Assembly: GCA_016718565.1 (NCBI GenBank)
Contig: JADKCZ010000001.1
Span: 372,001 to 436,000, forward strand
Reading direction: 5' to 3'
DNA from: Anaeromyxobacter sp.
Lineage (GTDB): Bacteria; Myxococcota; Myxococcia; Myxococcales; Anaeromyxobacteraceae
Length of the DNA: 64,000 nucleotides
Every line of letters begins with the position of its first letter. The stretch's first letter is position 1. The notes beneath the pieces were generated by a model. That model was not told the DNA's origin, searched no databases, and saw only the letters and a program-made list of their open reading frames with translations. The position numbers were made by a program, and so were the translations under genes. Shown here piece by piece: positions 32,843 to 41,584 of the stretch.

Positions 32843-33157
32843 GTGGAGACCTTCCGCCTGCTCGACGGCACCACTGGCCAGCCCGGCGACCCGGGGCTGG
32901 TCGACGAGGTGCTGCGCGGCGCCGGGCTGCGCCGCGGGCCGCGCATCCGCTGCCCGCTCTGCCGCTGGCGGCCGCGCCGCGGCGACCGCTGGTACTGCTC
33001 GCACCTGGGCTGCGGCATGGCCTGGAACACCTTCCAGACCCGCGGCGTCTGCCCGCGCTGCAGCCACCAGTGGACCAAGACCGTCTGCCTGGCCTGTCAC
33101 CAGTGGTCGCGCCACCTCGACTGGTACGAGGGCGACCAGGACCCGCCGCCGGCGTGA
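32843..33157 (+). CDS. Hypothetical zinc-ribbon protein
   Basis: Small basic protein of 104 residues with four cysteine pairs: CPLC, CSHLGC, CPRC and CLAC, spaced as two treble-clef or ribbon zinc sites, with a conserved-looking WNTFQTRGVCPRC centre. The N-terminus FRLLDGTTGQPGDPGLVDEV is short and without a domain. No signal peptide. GTG 32843 is chosen because nothing upstream resembles the family. No function can be named. Confidence 0.68.
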   Translation: METFRLLDGTTGQPGDPGLVDEVLRGAGLRRGPRIRCPLCRWRPRRGDRWYCSHLGCGMAWNTFQTRGVCPRCSHQWTKTVCLACHQWSRHLDWYEGDQDPPPA

Positions 33158-33230
33158 GCGCCGGGGCGGCGCCCACGGGCCGTCGCCGGAAGGGCTGCGC
33201 CGTCGCGCGCCCATCGCCGCCTCCGGCCGA

Positions 33231-33857
33231 TCAGGGCGCCGGCTTTGCCGCGGCCGCCCCGACGCCGGTGCCGATGGGGCAGGCCACGCCGGTGCCGCCG
33301 TGGCCGCAGTAGCCGCCGGGGTTCTTCGACAGGTACTGCTGGTGGTACCCCTCGGCGTGGAAGAAGGGGCCGGCCTGGCGCAGCTCGGTGGTGATGGTGC
33401 CGTGGCCCCCGGCGGCCAGCGCAACCTGGTAGGCCTGCCGCGAGGCCAGCGCCTCGGCCGCCTGCGCCGGGGTGGTGGTGTAGATGGCCGAGCGGTACTG
33501 GGTGCCCACGTCGTTGCCCTGCCGGTCGCCCTGGGTGGGGTCGTGCCCCTCCCAGAAGACCTGCAGCAGCCGCTGGTAGGAGACCAGGCGGGGATCGAAC
33601 ACCACCCCCACCACCTCGGCGTGGCCGGTGCGGCCGGAGCAGACCTGCTGGTAGGTGGGGGCCTCGGCGCGGCCGCCCGAGTAGCCCACGAAGGTGGAGA
33701 AGACGCCCGGGATCGACCAGAACGCCTTCTCGGCGCCCCAGAAGCAGCCCATCCCGAAGCAGGCCGTCTCCAGCCCCTCGGGGAAGGGCGGGCGGAGCGG
33801 GTGACCGCTCACGTGGTGGAGCTCGGACTCGGGGGCGTCTCGCAGGTGGCCGAACAT
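33231..33857 (-). CDS. msrA: Peptide methionine sulfoxide reductase A
   Basis: Repair enzyme of 208 residues that reduces the S form of methionine sulfoxide in proteins. The active-site GMGCFWGAEKAFWSIPGV segment (Cys about residue 38) and GHAEVVGVVFDPRLVSY are diagnostic. The C-terminus NPGGYCGHGGTGVACP holds two further cysteines, probably the recycling cysteines. No signal peptide, so cytoplasmic. Its partner MsrB is encoded 22 kb away at 56194, beside a disulfide-forming fusion. Confidence 0.95.
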   Translation of the reverse strand: MFGHLRDAPESELHHVSGHPLRPPFPEGLETACFGMGCFWGAEKAFWSIPGVFSTFVGYSGGRAEAPTYQQVCSGRTGHAEVVGVVFDPRLVSYQRLLQVFWEGHDPTQGDRQGNDVGTQYRSAIYTTTPAQAAEALASRQAYQVALAAGGHGTITTELRQAGPFFHAEGYHQQYLSKNPGGYCGHGGTGVACPIGTGVGAAAAKPAP

Positions 33858-33907
33858 GGTGGCGCCGATCTAACGGGCGCGCCCCCGCCCCGCACCTGGG
33901 CCGTCCC

Positions 33908-35005
33908 TCAGGGCCCGGGGGGAGGCGGCCCGGCGGGCTGGGCGGGGCACGGGCACGGGCAGGCCGGACAGGGCGCGCCCCCCGCCGCGGCCGGCGCCGG
34001 CGGCGGCGCGGCGGCGGCCTCCAGCGCCGCCTCCACGCAGGCCTGGTCGGCCAGGCCGCGCCCGGCCGCCAGCTGGGCGGCGCGCAGCGGCTCGGTGAAG
34101 AGCGTCATGTCCTGGAAGCGCGGGTTGACCGCGCCGGGGGCGCTGCCCCGCAGGTAGACCGCGATGACCCGCTGGCCGAACTCGCGGCGCAGCGCCGCGA
34201 ACCGCTCCGGGGCGCGGCCGCCGGCGTCCCCCAGGAGCAGCACCGGGTGCGGGAAGCCGGAGAGCAGGGCGCGGAGCGCCGCCTCGGCGGGGTCGCCGCG
34301 GCTGCCGGGTGGCCGGAGCTGCAGCCCCATGAAGGGGAACCCGCCCTGCAGCGCCGCCTGCAGCCGGCCGAGCCGCTCGGGCGCGGCGCCCGACACCGCC
34401 ACCGCGCCCACCGCCGGCTGGGTCCCCGCGACCATGCAGCGCAGCAGCGCGGCCATGGCCGCCGGGGTGGCGGCCTGGGCGCCGGCCTCGCGGCGGGTCA
34501 CCACGCCGGCCAGGTCGTCCACCTCGACCACCAGCAGGAAGGGGGCGCCGTCGTCCACCACCTGGACCAGCCCGTCGGCGGTGAGGCCCCCGGCCGCTGC
34601 CGACACCGGCCGCAGCCCGACCTGGTGCGGTCGGTCGGCCGGCGCGGGGAAGGACACCTGGAAGAGCCCGTCCGGGCCGGCCTCGACCCGGCGCACCTGG
34701 CCAGCCAGCGCCACCTCCGCCACCAGGCGGGCCGGGCCCTGGGGTCGCCCGGCCGGCCGCGAGGCCACCACCCGCCCGGATACGGTCACCAGGGTGGGGC
34801 GGCCGAGCGACGGGTAGAGCACCAGGCTGCTGGCCGCCGGGGTGGGCGGCGGGGCGGGCTCGGCCGGCGGGCCGTGCGGGTCGGCCGGCGCGGCCACGGC
34901 GGGGGTGGCGCCGTGACCCGCTCCGTCCCCGGCGTGCGTCGCGGGCGCGGCGGCCAGCAGGGCCGGGAGGAGGAGCGCGAGGGTGGCGAGGCTCATGCCG
35001 GCCAT
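33908..35005 (-). CDS. Secreted APP1-like (DUF2183) protein with degenerate active site
   Basis: Protein of 365 residues with a signal peptide (MSLATLALLLPALLAAAPATHA; ATG at 34994-34996 or 35003-35005). The N-terminal strand SLVLYPSLGRPTLVTVSGRVV and the C-terminal LLLGDAGGRAPERFAALRREFGQRVIAVYLRG are close to the APP1 phosphatidate-phosphatase family (LVGDSGQ.DPE..., RVLAVYIRD). The HAD-type DxDDT nucleophile motif appears only as VEVDDL: the first Asp is Glu and the Thr is Leu, so catalysis is doubtful. The C-terminus is a Pro/Cys string (CPACPCPCP), unusual and probably exported. A non-enzymatic lipid-binding or signalling role is possible. Confidence 0.6.
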   Translation of the reverse strand: MAGMSLATLALLLPALLAAAPATHAGDGAGHGATPAVAAPADPHGPPAEPAPPPTPAASSLVLYPSLGRPTLVTVSGRVVASRPAGRPQGPARLVAEVALAGQVRRVEAGPDGLFQVSFPAPADRPHQVGLRPVSAAAGGLTADGLVQVVDDGAPFLLVVEVDDLAGVVTRREAGAQAATPAAMAALLRCMVAGTQPAVGAVAVSGAAPERLGRLQAALQGGFPFMGLQLRPPGSRGDPAEAALRALLSGFPHPVLLLGDAGGRAPERFAALRREFGQRVIAVYLRGSAPGAVNPRFQDMTLFTEPLRAAQLAAGRGLADQACVEAALEAAAAPPPAPAAAGGAPCPACPCPCPAQPAGPPPPGP

Positions 35006-35070
35006 CCTACCGCCGACCCGGCGGCGGCGGCGGGCTCGCGCCGGGGACCCGGCTGCGGTACACCCGCCCT

Positions 35071-35876
35071 GTGAAGCCCTGGGAGACGGTCGAGAAGGCG
35101 CTGGCGCCCGACGGCACCGAGCTGGTGCTGGCCCGCCGCGACGACGAGTGGGTGGTCCGCTACGGCGGCAAGGTCCTCATGTCGAGCCGGCAGCACGGCT
35201 CGGAGGACGCGCTGGCCGCCCTGGCGCTGGCCAAGGTGAAGCAGCGCCGCGCCGTGCTGGTGGGCGGGCTCGGCCTGGGCTTCACGGTGCGGGCGGCGCT
35301 CGACCGGCTGCCGGTGGACGCCAAGGTGGTGGTGGCCGAGCTGACCCCGGCCCTGCTCGACTGGAACCGCCGCCTGGTGGGCAAGCTGGCCGGCCGCCCG
35401 CTCGACGACCCGCGCACCAAGGTCCACATGGGCGACTGCGTGCAGCGCATCCACGAGGCCAAGGGCGCCTACGACGCCATCCTGCTCGACATCGACAACG
35501 GGCCGGCCTCGATGGTCCACGAGTCCAACCACCGGCTCTACGGCCAGGGCGGCATCGCCGCCTGCCGCGAGGCCCTCAAGGACGGCGGCTGCCTGGCGGT
35601 CTGGAGCGCCCACCACGACGAGCGCTACCTGGAGCGGCTGCAGCGCAGCGGCTTCCAGGCCGAGTGCAAGATCGTGCCGGCCCGCGGCGCCGCCGGCGGG
35701 CTGAAGCACGTCATCTTCCTGGCCGTGAAGCGCGACTCGGAGCGCCCCGGGGCGCGGCCGGACCGGCGCCAGCGCGGCTCAAGGCGCCGCCGCTCGCCGC
35801 GCCGCGCGCCGACGGGACGCCCAGGGCCGGCGGCAAGCCCAGGCCGGGCGGGGCGCGCCCGCCCAGGCGGCGGTAG
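35071..35876 (+). CDS. Spermidine-synthase-like methyltransferase-fold protein, probable frameshift near 35745
   Basis: The first 225 residues read smoothly as a spermidine-synthase-like Rossmann protein: RAVLVGGLGLGFTVRAAL (nucleotide loop), VVVAELTPALLDWNRR, the acidic YDAILLDIDNGP where the catalytic Asp lies, and GGCLAVWSAHHDERYLERL. After LAVKRDSERP the same frame runs on as antisense-like arginine-rich sequence with no stop for a further 1 kb, across the convergent HAD gene. The alternative frame from about 35755 gives an orderly KAPPLAAPRADGTPRAGGKP tail ending at TAG 35874-35876. A one-base deletion in the CCCCGGGG run at 35743-35750 (sequence error or true mutation) explains both. 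Without it the end is uncertain. Function probably polyamine-related but unproven. Confidence 0.7.
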
Positions 35877-35913
35877 GGCGCCGGCGCGGGGGCCAGCCGG
35901 CCAGGATCGCCGT

Positions 35914-35965
35914 GGGGCGCCCCTCGACTCCGGGCCTTCGGCCCTCCGCTCGGGGCGAACGGGTC
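35914..35965 (+). repeat. Dispersed repeat, family 2, copy C
   Basis: GGGGCGCCCCTCGACTCCGG followed by GCCTTCGGCCCTCCGCTCGGGGCGAACGG, in the gap between the spermidine-synthase-like gene and the HAD gene. Closest to copy A. Confidence 0.85.
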
Positions 35966-35973
35966 CGCCCCGC

Positions 35974-36660
35974 CTACCCCAGGCCGAGCAGCGCCGGCAG
36001 CTCCGCCAGGGAGCGCACCTCGGCGTCGGGCGGCTCGGTGAGCCGCTCGCGCGGCTGGCCGCTCCGGTTGCACCAGGCCACCCGCAGGCCGAAGGCCTTG
36101 GCGCCCCAGGCGTCCCAGCCGTTGGCGGAGACGAAGACCAGCTCCACCGGCCAGGCGCCCAGCCGGTCGCAGGCCAGCCGGTAGACCGACGGGTGCGGCT
36201 TGTAGGTGCCCACCTCCTCCACCGAGAGGACGTGGTCCAGGAGGTCGGCCAGGCCGGCGCTGGCGGCCGCCGAGGCCAGCATGCGCGGCGCGCCGTTGGA
36301 GAGGATGGCGGTCTTCAGCCCGGCCGCCCGGAGGCGCCCCAGCACCTCGGCCGCCTCGGGGTAGGGGCCCAGCCGGGCGTAGGCGTCCATGAGCCGCTGG
36401 CGCAGGCCAGGCTCGTCCACCCGCAGCGCCTCCAGCGCGAAGTCGAGGGCGTCGCCGGTCACCTGCCAGAAGTCGGCGTGGCGGCCCATCAGGGCGCGCA
36501 GCCAGCTGTAGGTGAGCTGCTTCTGCCGCCACAGGTCGGAGAGCGGCTGCCAGCGCTCGCCCAGCTGGTCCCGCGCGGCGGCGGCGGCGGCGTGCACGTC
36601 GAAGAGGGTCCCGTAGGCGTCGAACACCACGGCGCGGGCCCCGGCCAGGGAGGCGGTCAT
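35974..36660 (-). CDS. HAD hydrolase, type II haloacid-dehalogenase-like
   Basis: Protein of 228 residues. The HAD motif I VVFDAYGTLFDVHAA (nucleophile Asp), motif II SNGAPRML, motif III Lys in YKPHPSVYRLAC and motif IV FVSANGWDAWGAKAFG are all in order; SANGWDAWGA is specific to the (S)-2-haloacid dehalogenase subfamily. It would release halide from short-chain haloacids, though many members act on other small acids. It ends 98 bases after the frameshifted gene, with a repeat between, and its start is divergent from the ABC-F gene with about 107 bases between. Confidence 0.88.
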   Translation of the reverse strand: MTASLAGARAVVFDAYGTLFDVHAAAAAARDQLGERWQPLSDLWRQKQLTYSWLRALMGRHADFWQVTGDALDFALEALRVDEPGLRQRLMDAYARLGPYPEAAEVLGRLRAAGLKTAILSNGAPRMLASAAASAGLADLLDHVLSVEEVGTYKPHPSVYRLACDRLGAWPVELVFVSANGWDAWGAKAFGLRVAWCNRSGQPRERLTEPPDAEVRSLAELPALLGLG

Positions 36661-36767
36661 GCGGCGGAGGCTAGCACCGCGCCGAGGGCCGCCGCCGCCC
36701 CCCCCCAGGCCTCCCCGCCGTCGGCGGCTGGCCGCGGTGGCCGCGGCCGTGCTACGAGGCGACCCCC

Positions 36768-38402
36768 GTGATCCGCCTCGACGCCATCTGCAAGCAGCAC
36801 GGCCTCCAGATCCTCTTCGTGGAGGCCTCGGCCGTGATCCACGACGGCGAGAAGGTCGGCCTGGTCGGCCCCAACGGCGCCGGCAAGTCCACGCTCTTCC
36901 GCCTGGTCACCAAGGAGGAGCAGCCCGACGAGGGGCAGGTCTCGGTGGACCGCGGCATCACGGTGGGCCACTTCTCGCAGGACGTGGGCGAGATGAGCGG
37001 GCGCAGCGCCGTGGCCGAGACCATGGACGGCGCCGGCCCGGTCTCCACCGTGGCCGCCGAGCTGCACGAGCTGGAGCACGCCCTGGCCGACCCGGACCGG
37101 GCCGACGAGCTGGAGAAGCTGGTGGAGCGCTTCGGCCACGTGCAGGCCCGCTTCGACGAGCTGGGCGGCTACGCCCTGGAGTCGCGCGCCCGCGAGATCC
37201 TGGCCGGCCTCGGCTTCACCGACGAGATGATGGACGGCGACGTGGGCAGCCTCTCCGGCGGCTGGAAGATGCGGGTGGCGCTGGCCCGCATCCTGCTCAT
37301 GCGCCCCGACGCGCTGCTGCTCGACGAGCCCTCCAACCACCTCGACCTCGAGTCGATCATCTGGCTGGAGGAGTTCCTCAAGGGCTACCCGGGCGCCATC
37401 CTCATGACCTCCCACGACAAGGAGTTCATGAACCGGGTGGTCAGCAAGATCGTGGAGATCGACGCCGGCGAGCTGACCACCTACTCGGGCGACTACGACT
37501 TCTACGAGCGCGAGCGGCTCATCGCCGACCAGCACCAGCAGGCCCAGTTCGACCGCCAGCAGGCCATGCTGAAGAAGGAGCTGGCCTTCATCGAGCGCTT
37601 CAAGGCGCGCGCCTCGCACGCCGCGCAGGTGCAGAGCCGGGTCAAGAAGATCGACAAGATCGAGAAGGTCGAGCCGCCCAAGGTCAAGCGGTCGGTGGTC
37701 TTCGACTTCAAGGCGCCGCCCCGCTCCGGCGAGGACGTGGCCAAGCTCACCGGGGTGCGCAAGGCCTACGGCTCCAAGGTGATCTACGACGGGCTCGACT
37801 TCCTGGTCCGCCGCGGCGAGCGCTGGGCCATCATGGGCGCCAACGGCGCCGGCAAGTCCACCCTGCTCAAGATGATCGCCGGCGCGGCCAGGCCGGACGC
37901 CGGCACGGTGGTGGTGGGCGCCAGCGTCAAGCTGGCCTACTTCGCCCAGCACGCCATGGAGCTGCTCAAGCCCGAGCAGACCGTCTGGGACACGCTGCAG
38001 GACGCCTTCCCGCGGGCCTCCATCGGCAGCCTGCGCGCGCTGTGCGGCTGCTTCGGCTTCTCCGGCGACGAGATCGAGAAGACCTGCCGGGTGCTCTCCG
38101 GCGGCGAGAAGGCGCGCCTGGTGCTGGCGTCCATGCTCTACGACCCGCCCAACTTCCTGGTGCTCGACGAGCCCACCAACCACCTCGACGTGGGCACCAA
38201 GGAGATGCTGGTGCAGGCGCTGTCCGGCTTCGAGGGGACCATGATCTTCGTCTCCCACGACCGGCGCTTCCTGGGCGCGCTCTCCAACCGGGTGCTGGAG
38301 CTGACGCCGGAGGGGATCGTGCCCTACGGCGGCGGCTACACCGAGTACGTGGCGCGCACCGGGCGCGAGGCGCCGGGCCTGCGCCACGTCGACGGGCGCT
38401 GA
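36768..38402 (+). CDS. ABC-F family ATPase
   Basis: Soluble protein of 544 residues with two ABC ATPase domains and no membrane segments. Domain 1 has GPNGAGKST and LSGGWKMRVALARILL with LLDEPSNHLDLES; domain 2 has GANGAGKST, LSGGEKARLVLASML and LDEPTNHLDVGT. The interdomain linker (about residues 240-300) is charged and helical, as in the P-site tRNA interaction motif of translation factors Uup, EttA and YbiT. These bind the ribosomal E site and relieve stalled or slow translation. GTG start. The nearest subtype looks YbiT-like but I cannot settle it. Confidence 0.92.
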   Translation: MIRLDAICKQHGLQILFVEASAVIHDGEKVGLVGPNGAGKSTLFRLVTKEEQPDEGQVSVDRGITVGHFSQDVGEMSGRSAVAETMDGAGPVSTVAAELHELEHALADPDRADELEKLVERFGHVQARFDELGGYALESRAREILAGLGFTDEMMDGDVGSLSGGWKMRVALARILLMRPDALLLDEPSNHLDLESIIWLEEFLKGYPGAILMTSHDKEFMNRVVSKIVEIDAGELTTYSGDYDFYERERLIADQHQQAQFDRQQAMLKKELAFIERFKARASHAAQVQSRVKKIDKIEKVEPPKVKRSVVFDFKAPPRSGEDVAKLTGVRKAYGSKVIYDGLDFLVRRGERWAIMGANGAGKSTLLKMIAGAARPDAGTVVVGASVKLAYFAQHAMELLKPEQTVWDTLQDAFPRASIGSLRALCGCFGFSGDEIEKTCRVLSGGEKARLVLASMLYDPPNFLVLDEPTNHLDVGTKEMLVQALSGFEGTMIFVSHDRRFLGALSNRVLELTPEGIVPYGGGYTEYVARTGREAPGLRHVDGR

Positions 38403-38527
38403 GCCGGGCGCCGGCCCGCGGGCGGCGCCGCGGGGCGGGCCGAGGGCGTCGGCCGATCCGTCCGCCGGTCACGGGACGCACCGTGGCTTGCCGGCCGGCC
38501 ACCGGCCCGCCTAGCATCCCTGGCTCG

Positions 38528-38860
38528 ATGCGCCTCCTGCTGGTCCTCCTGCTGGTCCACGGCCTGACGCCCGCCCTCGGCGAGGTGGCCGAGGCGGTCG
38601 TGCACCTGGCGGCCACCGGCCACCTGGCCCACTCGGACGCCGACCACGGCGACCTGGGCGACCAGGGGGACGAGCACGGCTGCGGCACCACCCAGCACCA
38701 GTGCGGCTGCTGCGCCTCGCAGGTCCTGGCCGCGGCGCCGGTGGTCGAGGTGCGCGGCGCGCCGGCGCTGGCCGTGCGCCACGCGCCGCCGAGCCAGTGG
38801 CTGGCCTCGCTGCACGAGCCCTCGCCGCCGCAGCGCCCTCCCATCGCCTCGGACGCGTGA
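38528..38860 (+). CDS. His-rich secreted protein (CzcI/CopL-like) leading the metal-efflux operon
   Basis: Small protein of 110 residues with a signal peptide (LLLVLLLVHGLTPALG) and a His/Asp-rich metal-binding stretch AHSDADHGDLGDQGDEHGC, then CGCCASQV with three cysteines. Small secreted metal-binding proteins of this type often precede RND heavy-metal pumps. It is followed 108 bases later by the TolC-like gene, so it probably leads the operon. Metal specificity cannot be read; the many His favour Zn, Co, Cd or Cu. Confidence 0.7.
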   Translation: MRLLLVLLLVHGLTPALGEVAEAVVHLAATGHLAHSDADHGDLGDQGDEHGCGTTQHQCGCCASQVLAAAPVVEVRGAPALAVRHAPPSQWLASLHEPSPPQRPPIASDA

Positions 38861-38968
38861 GCCGTCGGGGCCGCGCCCACCGGGCGCGGCCTCCACCTCC
38901 ACGCGCGCCCCGAGCGCCGTGCCGCCACTGCGGCGCGGGGCCGGCCGCGCCCACGCCTCGAGGTCCAC

Positions 38969-40204
38969 GTGTCGATCACCTGGTCGGGCGGGTTCGCCCT
39001 GTCCCTCATGCTGCTGGCCGTCCCACGCCTCGCCGCGCCGGTGGAGGCGGTGCCCGCGCCGCTCCGCTGGCCCCAGGTCGTCGCGGCCGTCGACCAGCAC
39101 CCCCTCGTCCAGGAGGCGGCCGCGCGGGAGCGCGGCGCCACGGGCGTGATCTGGGCGGCCGAGGAGCTCCCGAACCCGGTGGTCGGCCTCTCGGTCGGCG
39201 ACGGCGTGGCGCGCGACGGCTCGGCCAGCCGGCGGGAGTGGGCCTGGTCGGTGGAGCTGCCGCTCGACTTCCTGGCCAGCCGCGCCGGGCGGGTGCGCGC
39301 CGCCAGGGCCGGCGCCGAGGGGGCCCGGCAGGACGCCAGGGGGGCCCGCGCCCAGGCGCTCCGCGAGCTCAGGCGGCTCTTCGTGGCGGTGGCCCACGAC
39401 CAGGCGGTGCTGGCGGCCGGCGCCGAGCTGGAGGCGCAGGTGGCCCAGCTGGCGGCCCTGATCCGCAAGCGGGTCGACCGCGGCGAGGGGCGGCCCACCG
39501 AGGTCGCCAGGATCGAGCTGGAGCTGGAGCGGCTGCGCACCGGCCAGGAGCGCACCCGCGCCGGCGCCGAGGCCCGCCGCCTGCGGCTCGCCACCTGGCT
39601 GGGCGCACCCGTCACCAGCGTGGAGGGCGACCTGGGGCAGGCCCTCGACCTCCCGCCGCTCGAGGCGCTGCAGGGGCGCCTCCTCGAGCGCAGCCCGGCC
39701 ATCCTGGGCGCCAGGGCCCGCCTCGACGCCGCCACCGCGGAGCGGAGCGCCGAGCGCTGGGACCGGCTGCCCAGGCTCTCGGTGGGCGGCAGCCGCACCG
39801 AGGAGCTCGACCGGCGGGCCAGCACCGTGGCGGCCACCGTGACCGTCCCCCTCTGGAGCTGGAACGGCGGGAAGATCCGCCAGGCCGAGGCGGCGCTGCA
39901 GGCCGAGCAGGCCCGCCTCGACGCCGCCTCCCGCGAGCTCACCGCGGCGCTCTCCGACGCCTGGCGGGGCTGCGCCGCGGGCCAGGCGGCGGCCGGCCGC
40001 TTCCAGGGCGGGATCCTGCCGCGCGCCGAGGCCTCGGCGCGCACCCTGGGGCGGGCCTTCGAGCTCGGGGAGGCCGGGCTCCTCGACGTCATCGACGCCC
40101 GGCGCGTCCTCCTCGAGACCCGCCGCGAGCACCTCGACCTCCTCCTCGACATGCAGACCGCCTGCGGCGAGCTCGCCGCGCTGGCCGGACTGGAGCTGCC
40201 ATGA
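38969..40204 (+). CDS. TolC-family outer-membrane channel of a metal RND system (CzcC/CusC-like)
   Basis: Protein of 411 residues with a signal sequence and two OEP repeats of long coiled-coil helices: LVQEAAARERGATG early, LEAQVAQLAALIRKRVDRGEG and LSDAWRGCAAGQAAAG later, with PNPVVGLSVGDGVARDG as the usual first strand. It would form the trimeric exit duct across the outer membrane. The stop overlaps the ATG of the adaptor gene by four bases. GTG start. Confidence 0.85.
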   Translation: MSITWSGGFALSLMLLAVPRLAAPVEAVPAPLRWPQVVAAVDQHPLVQEAAARERGATGVIWAAEELPNPVVGLSVGDGVARDGSASRREWAWSVELPLDFLASRAGRVRAARAGAEGARQDARGARAQALRELRRLFVAVAHDQAVLAAGAELEAQVAQLAALIRKRVDRGEGRPTEVARIELELERLRTGQERTRAGAEARRLRLATWLGAPVTSVEGDLGQALDLPPLEALQGRLLERSPAILGARARLDAATAERSAERWDRLPRLSVGGSRTEELDRRASTVAATVTVPLWSWNGGKIRQAEAALQAEQARLDAASRELTAALSDAWRGCAAGQAAAGRFQGGILPRAEASARTLGRAFELGEAGLLDVIDARRVLLETRREHLDLLLDMQTACGELAALAGLELP

Positions 40205-41574
40205 CCCGCCCCGCCCCGCTGCTGCTGGCCCTCACCCTGCTGGCGGCCGGCTGCCGCCGCGAGCCCCCCGCCGCGCCGCCCCCGCCGGCGGCCACGCCGG
40301 CCCACGACGAGCGGGCCGAGCGCGGCCACGACGAGGCCGCCGAGGTGGGCGGCGCCGAGGCGCGCGAGCACGCCCACGGGCACGGCGCGGGCGCCGAGCC
40401 CTCCGACCTGGACCAGCCCCCCGAGGCGCTGCTGGCCCGCAGCTGCGAGCACGGCCTGAAGACCTACCAGTGCGACGAGTGCCGCTACGAGGTGGGCGTG
40501 GCGCGGGTGCCCCGGGCGCTCCTCGAGGACGGCCTGGTCAAGACCGCCACGGCGGCGCGCCGCAGGCTGGAGGCGCCGCTCCCGCTCACCGGCGAGATCC
40601 GCTTCGACGAGCGGCGCGTCACCCACCTGGCGCCGAGCACCGAGGCCATGGTGCGGGCGGTGCGGGTGAGCCTGGGCCAGAAGGTCCGGGCCGGCGAGCC
40701 GCTGGTGGAGCTCGAGAGCGTGGCCCTCGGCGAGGCGCAGAGCCAGTACCTGGAGGCCCGCGGGGCGCTGGAGCTGGCGCGCCGCTCGGCCGAGCGGTCG
40801 GAGGGGCTGCGCCGGGAGCAGATCGCCTCGGAGAAGGAGTGGCTGCAGGCGCGCAGCGACCACGAGGCGGCGGAGATCCGGACCCGGGCGGCCCGCGAGA
40901 AGCTGGTCCGGCTCGGCCTGGCGCCCGGAGAGGTGGAGGCGCTGCCGTCGCGCGGCGGCGCGGCCGGGCGGGGGACCTTGCTCCTGCGCGCGCCCGCCGC
41001 CGGGGTGGTGCTGGACATGCACGCCGTCCCCGGCGAGCTGGTGCGCCCCGACCAGACCATCCTCACGGTGGGCGACCTCTCGGCGCTCTGGCTGTGGGCC
41101 GATCTCTACGAGGACCAGCTCGGCCGGGTGGTGGCCGTCGAGCGCTCGACCCTGCGCGCCGGGGTGACCGTCAAGGCCTTCCCCGGCGAGGTCTTCCCCG
41201 GGACGGTGGACTTCGTCGGCCCGACCATGGACGAGAAGACCCGCACCGTGAAGGTGCGCATCGCCGTCCAGAACGGCGCCGGCAAGCTCCGCGCCGGCAT
41301 GTTCGCCGCGGTGAAGCTCTACCTGCCGGGCGACGAGGAGGCGCTGGCCCTGCCCCGCGCCGCGGTGCTGGCCGACGAGGGGCGGTCCTTCGTCTTCGTC
41401 CACAGCCAGGGCGACTTCTTCATGCGCCGCCCGGTCGAGACCGGCCGGGAGAGCGTCGACTGGATCGAGGTGACCAGGGGGCTGTCCGGCGGCGAGCAGG
41501 TGGTGGTGGAGGGCGCCTTCCTGCTCAAGTCGGACGTGCTGCGCTCCAAGATGGGCGCCGGCTGCGCCGACTGA
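40201..41574 (+). CDS. RND efflux periplasmic adaptor (CzcB/CusB-like)
   Basis: Membrane-fusion protein of 457 residues with a lipoprotein signal (LALTLLAAGC). A His-rich patch HAHGHGAG and the CEHGLKTYQCDECRY cluster, which looks like a four-Cys/His metal-binding knuckle, precede the lipoyl/hairpin core (TEAMVRAVRVSLGQKVRAGEPLVELES), then the barrel and PVETGRESVDWIEVTRGLSGGEQVVVEGAFLLKSD at the end. It joins the pump to the channel. Located between the channel and pump genes with overlaps, so one operon. Confidence 0.9.
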   Translation: MTRPAPLLLALTLLAAGCRREPPAAPPPPAATPAHDERAERGHDEAAEVGGAEAREHAHGHGAGAEPSDLDQPPEALLARSCEHGLKTYQCDECRYEVGVARVPRALLEDGLVKTATAARRRLEAPLPLTGEIRFDERRVTHLAPSTEAMVRAVRVSLGQKVRAGEPLVELESVALGEAQSQYLEARGALELARRSAERSEGLRREQIASEKEWLQARSDHEAAEIRTRAAREKLVRLGLAPGEVEALPSRGGAAGRGTLLLRAPAAGVVLDMHAVPGELVRPDQTILTVGDLSALWLWADLYEDQLGRVVAVERSTLRAGVTVKAFPGEVFPGTVDFVGPTMDEKTRTVKVRIAVQNGAGKLRAGMFAAVKLYLPGDEEALALPRAAVLADEGRSFVFVHSQGDFFMRRPVETGRESVDWIEVTRGLSGGEQVVVEGAFLLKSDVLRSKMGAGCAD

Positions 41575-41584
41575 GGGCCACCAC

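Noticed and set aside
35071..36771. Spermidine-synthase-like ORF read as one 566-residue protein
   Set aside because: Beyond about 35745 it is arginine/glycine-rich antisense of a clear HAD gene. A frameshift with an earlier stop is more likely.
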